This document shows, in pieces, positions 42,897-43,170 of a stretch of DNA of 43,170 nt (the stretch's first letter is position 1; each line of letters begins with the position of its first letter). This stretch comes from Nitrospirota bacterium (GTDB lineage: Bacteria; Nitrospirota; Thermodesulfovibrionia; Thermodesulfovibrionales; UBA6898): assembly GCA_021811105.1 (NCBI GenBank), contig JAJZPM010000029.1:1-43170 (forward strand), written 5' to 3'. The position numbers and the translations under genes are program-made. The notes under the pieces were generated by a model, which saw only the letters and a program-made list of their open reading frames with translations, made no database searches and was not told the origin of the DNA.

Positions 42897-43045
42897 GGTA
42901 TATGTTTACAATGTATGACACTATTTGTCAAGTTTGGCTGTCATATATATTTCTATTTTAGGTTCAACGCCGATGCTAACCAGCGAGCGCAGGGGCAAAA
43001 AATGAAAATCAAACAGCGTTTATCGCGAGTCTGGTTGAGCATTTT

Positions 43046-43170
43046 GTGTACGCCCGGCACGGGCGTGAACTTATGGGGTGCAAGTCCCCTGTGCGAGAAC
43101 CCGGAGTGTTCATAGTAATGGATACTACCAAAAGTACTAGCCGAAGGCAAGGGCGTCTCCGTGAGGAGGG
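43046..43170 (+). mobile_element. 5' end of a group II intron
   Basis: From GTGTACGCCCGGCACGGGCG the sequence continues GGGGTGCAAGTCCCCTGTGCGAG, then AGCCGAAGGCAAGGGCGTCTCCGTGAGGAG. The GTGYG-type intron start and the phrase GCCGAAGGCAAGGGTGTCCGTGG are typical of domain I of bacterial group II introns. The rest, including any reverse-transcriptase ORF, lies beyond the window, so completeness and class are unknown. Confidence 0.6.

Noticed and set aside
42953-43150. A minus-strand frame across the right end
   Set aside because: It lies within the group II intron start, which is structured RNA, and shows no protein similarity.

Overview
The window is a bacterial chromosome segment that reads like a Gram-negative, sulfur-cycling or metal-cycling anaerobe of the Nitrospirota or Desulfobacterota kind. 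The pointers are a TonB/outer-membrane cobalamin receptor system, a DsrE/TusA sulfur-relay cluster, Fur-FeoB, an ATP-synthase c subunit with a signal-peptide-like leader, a DUF3536-type GH57 protein and an apparent selenoprotein. Exact taxonomy cannot be read from the sequence alone. Most genes are GC-rich and tightly packed. The two ends (about 1-5500 and 42100-43170) are visibly more AT-rich and carry accessory DNA.

Region 1 (1-5460): remnants of small antitoxin-like genes, then a minus-strand unit. This unit has a sigma70-like promoter, a GEMM-type (cyclic dinucleotide) riboswitch candidate, an intrinsic terminator, a 1389-residue secreted Cys-rich RHS/YD-repeat protein, and an overlapping 178-residue membrane-anchored protein that could be its immunity or partner protein.

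Region 2 (5470-14681): tRNA-Leu(GAG), then a cobalamin regulon. A cobalamin riboswitch with an extra half-aptamer and terminator precedes btuFCD-cobU-cobT-cobS-cobC. A second cobalamin riboswitch, overlapping the end of cobC, precedes btuB-tonB. Together these capture corrinoids and assemble the nucleotide loop (salvage); no de novo corrin-ring genes are present. CobT has a short internal deletion centred on a REP-like palindrome.

Region 3 (14682-21854): a DUF4139 protein, a TusA/DsrE/DsrE/DsrH-like sulfur-relay operon, and then the most interesting locus. A DsbC-like thioredoxin-fold protein has its active-site CxxC as UGA-x-x-Cys, with a hairpin just downstream that fits a bacterial SECIS element. 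The region also holds tRNA-Leu(CAG), a GH43 glycosidase and a double-DUF302 secreted protein.

Region 4 (21945-41232): housekeeping genes topA, a small acidic protein, dprA, argG, fur-feoB, PBP1A, a Cys-rich MerR regulator divergent from atpB-atpE, a GH57/DUF3536 protein, a GlsB-type membrane protein, a chimeric pseudogene (PLD lipoprotein joined to a thioesterase tail), a PAS plus triple-GAF sensor without an output domain, an HD-domain protein and ribF.

Region 5 (41233-43170): two kinds of short palindromic repeat (one with a second copy at 17.9 kb), an APS-kinase-like protein, a truncated RHH antitoxin, a RelE/RelB-type toxin-antitoxin pair, and the 5' end of a group II intron running off the window.
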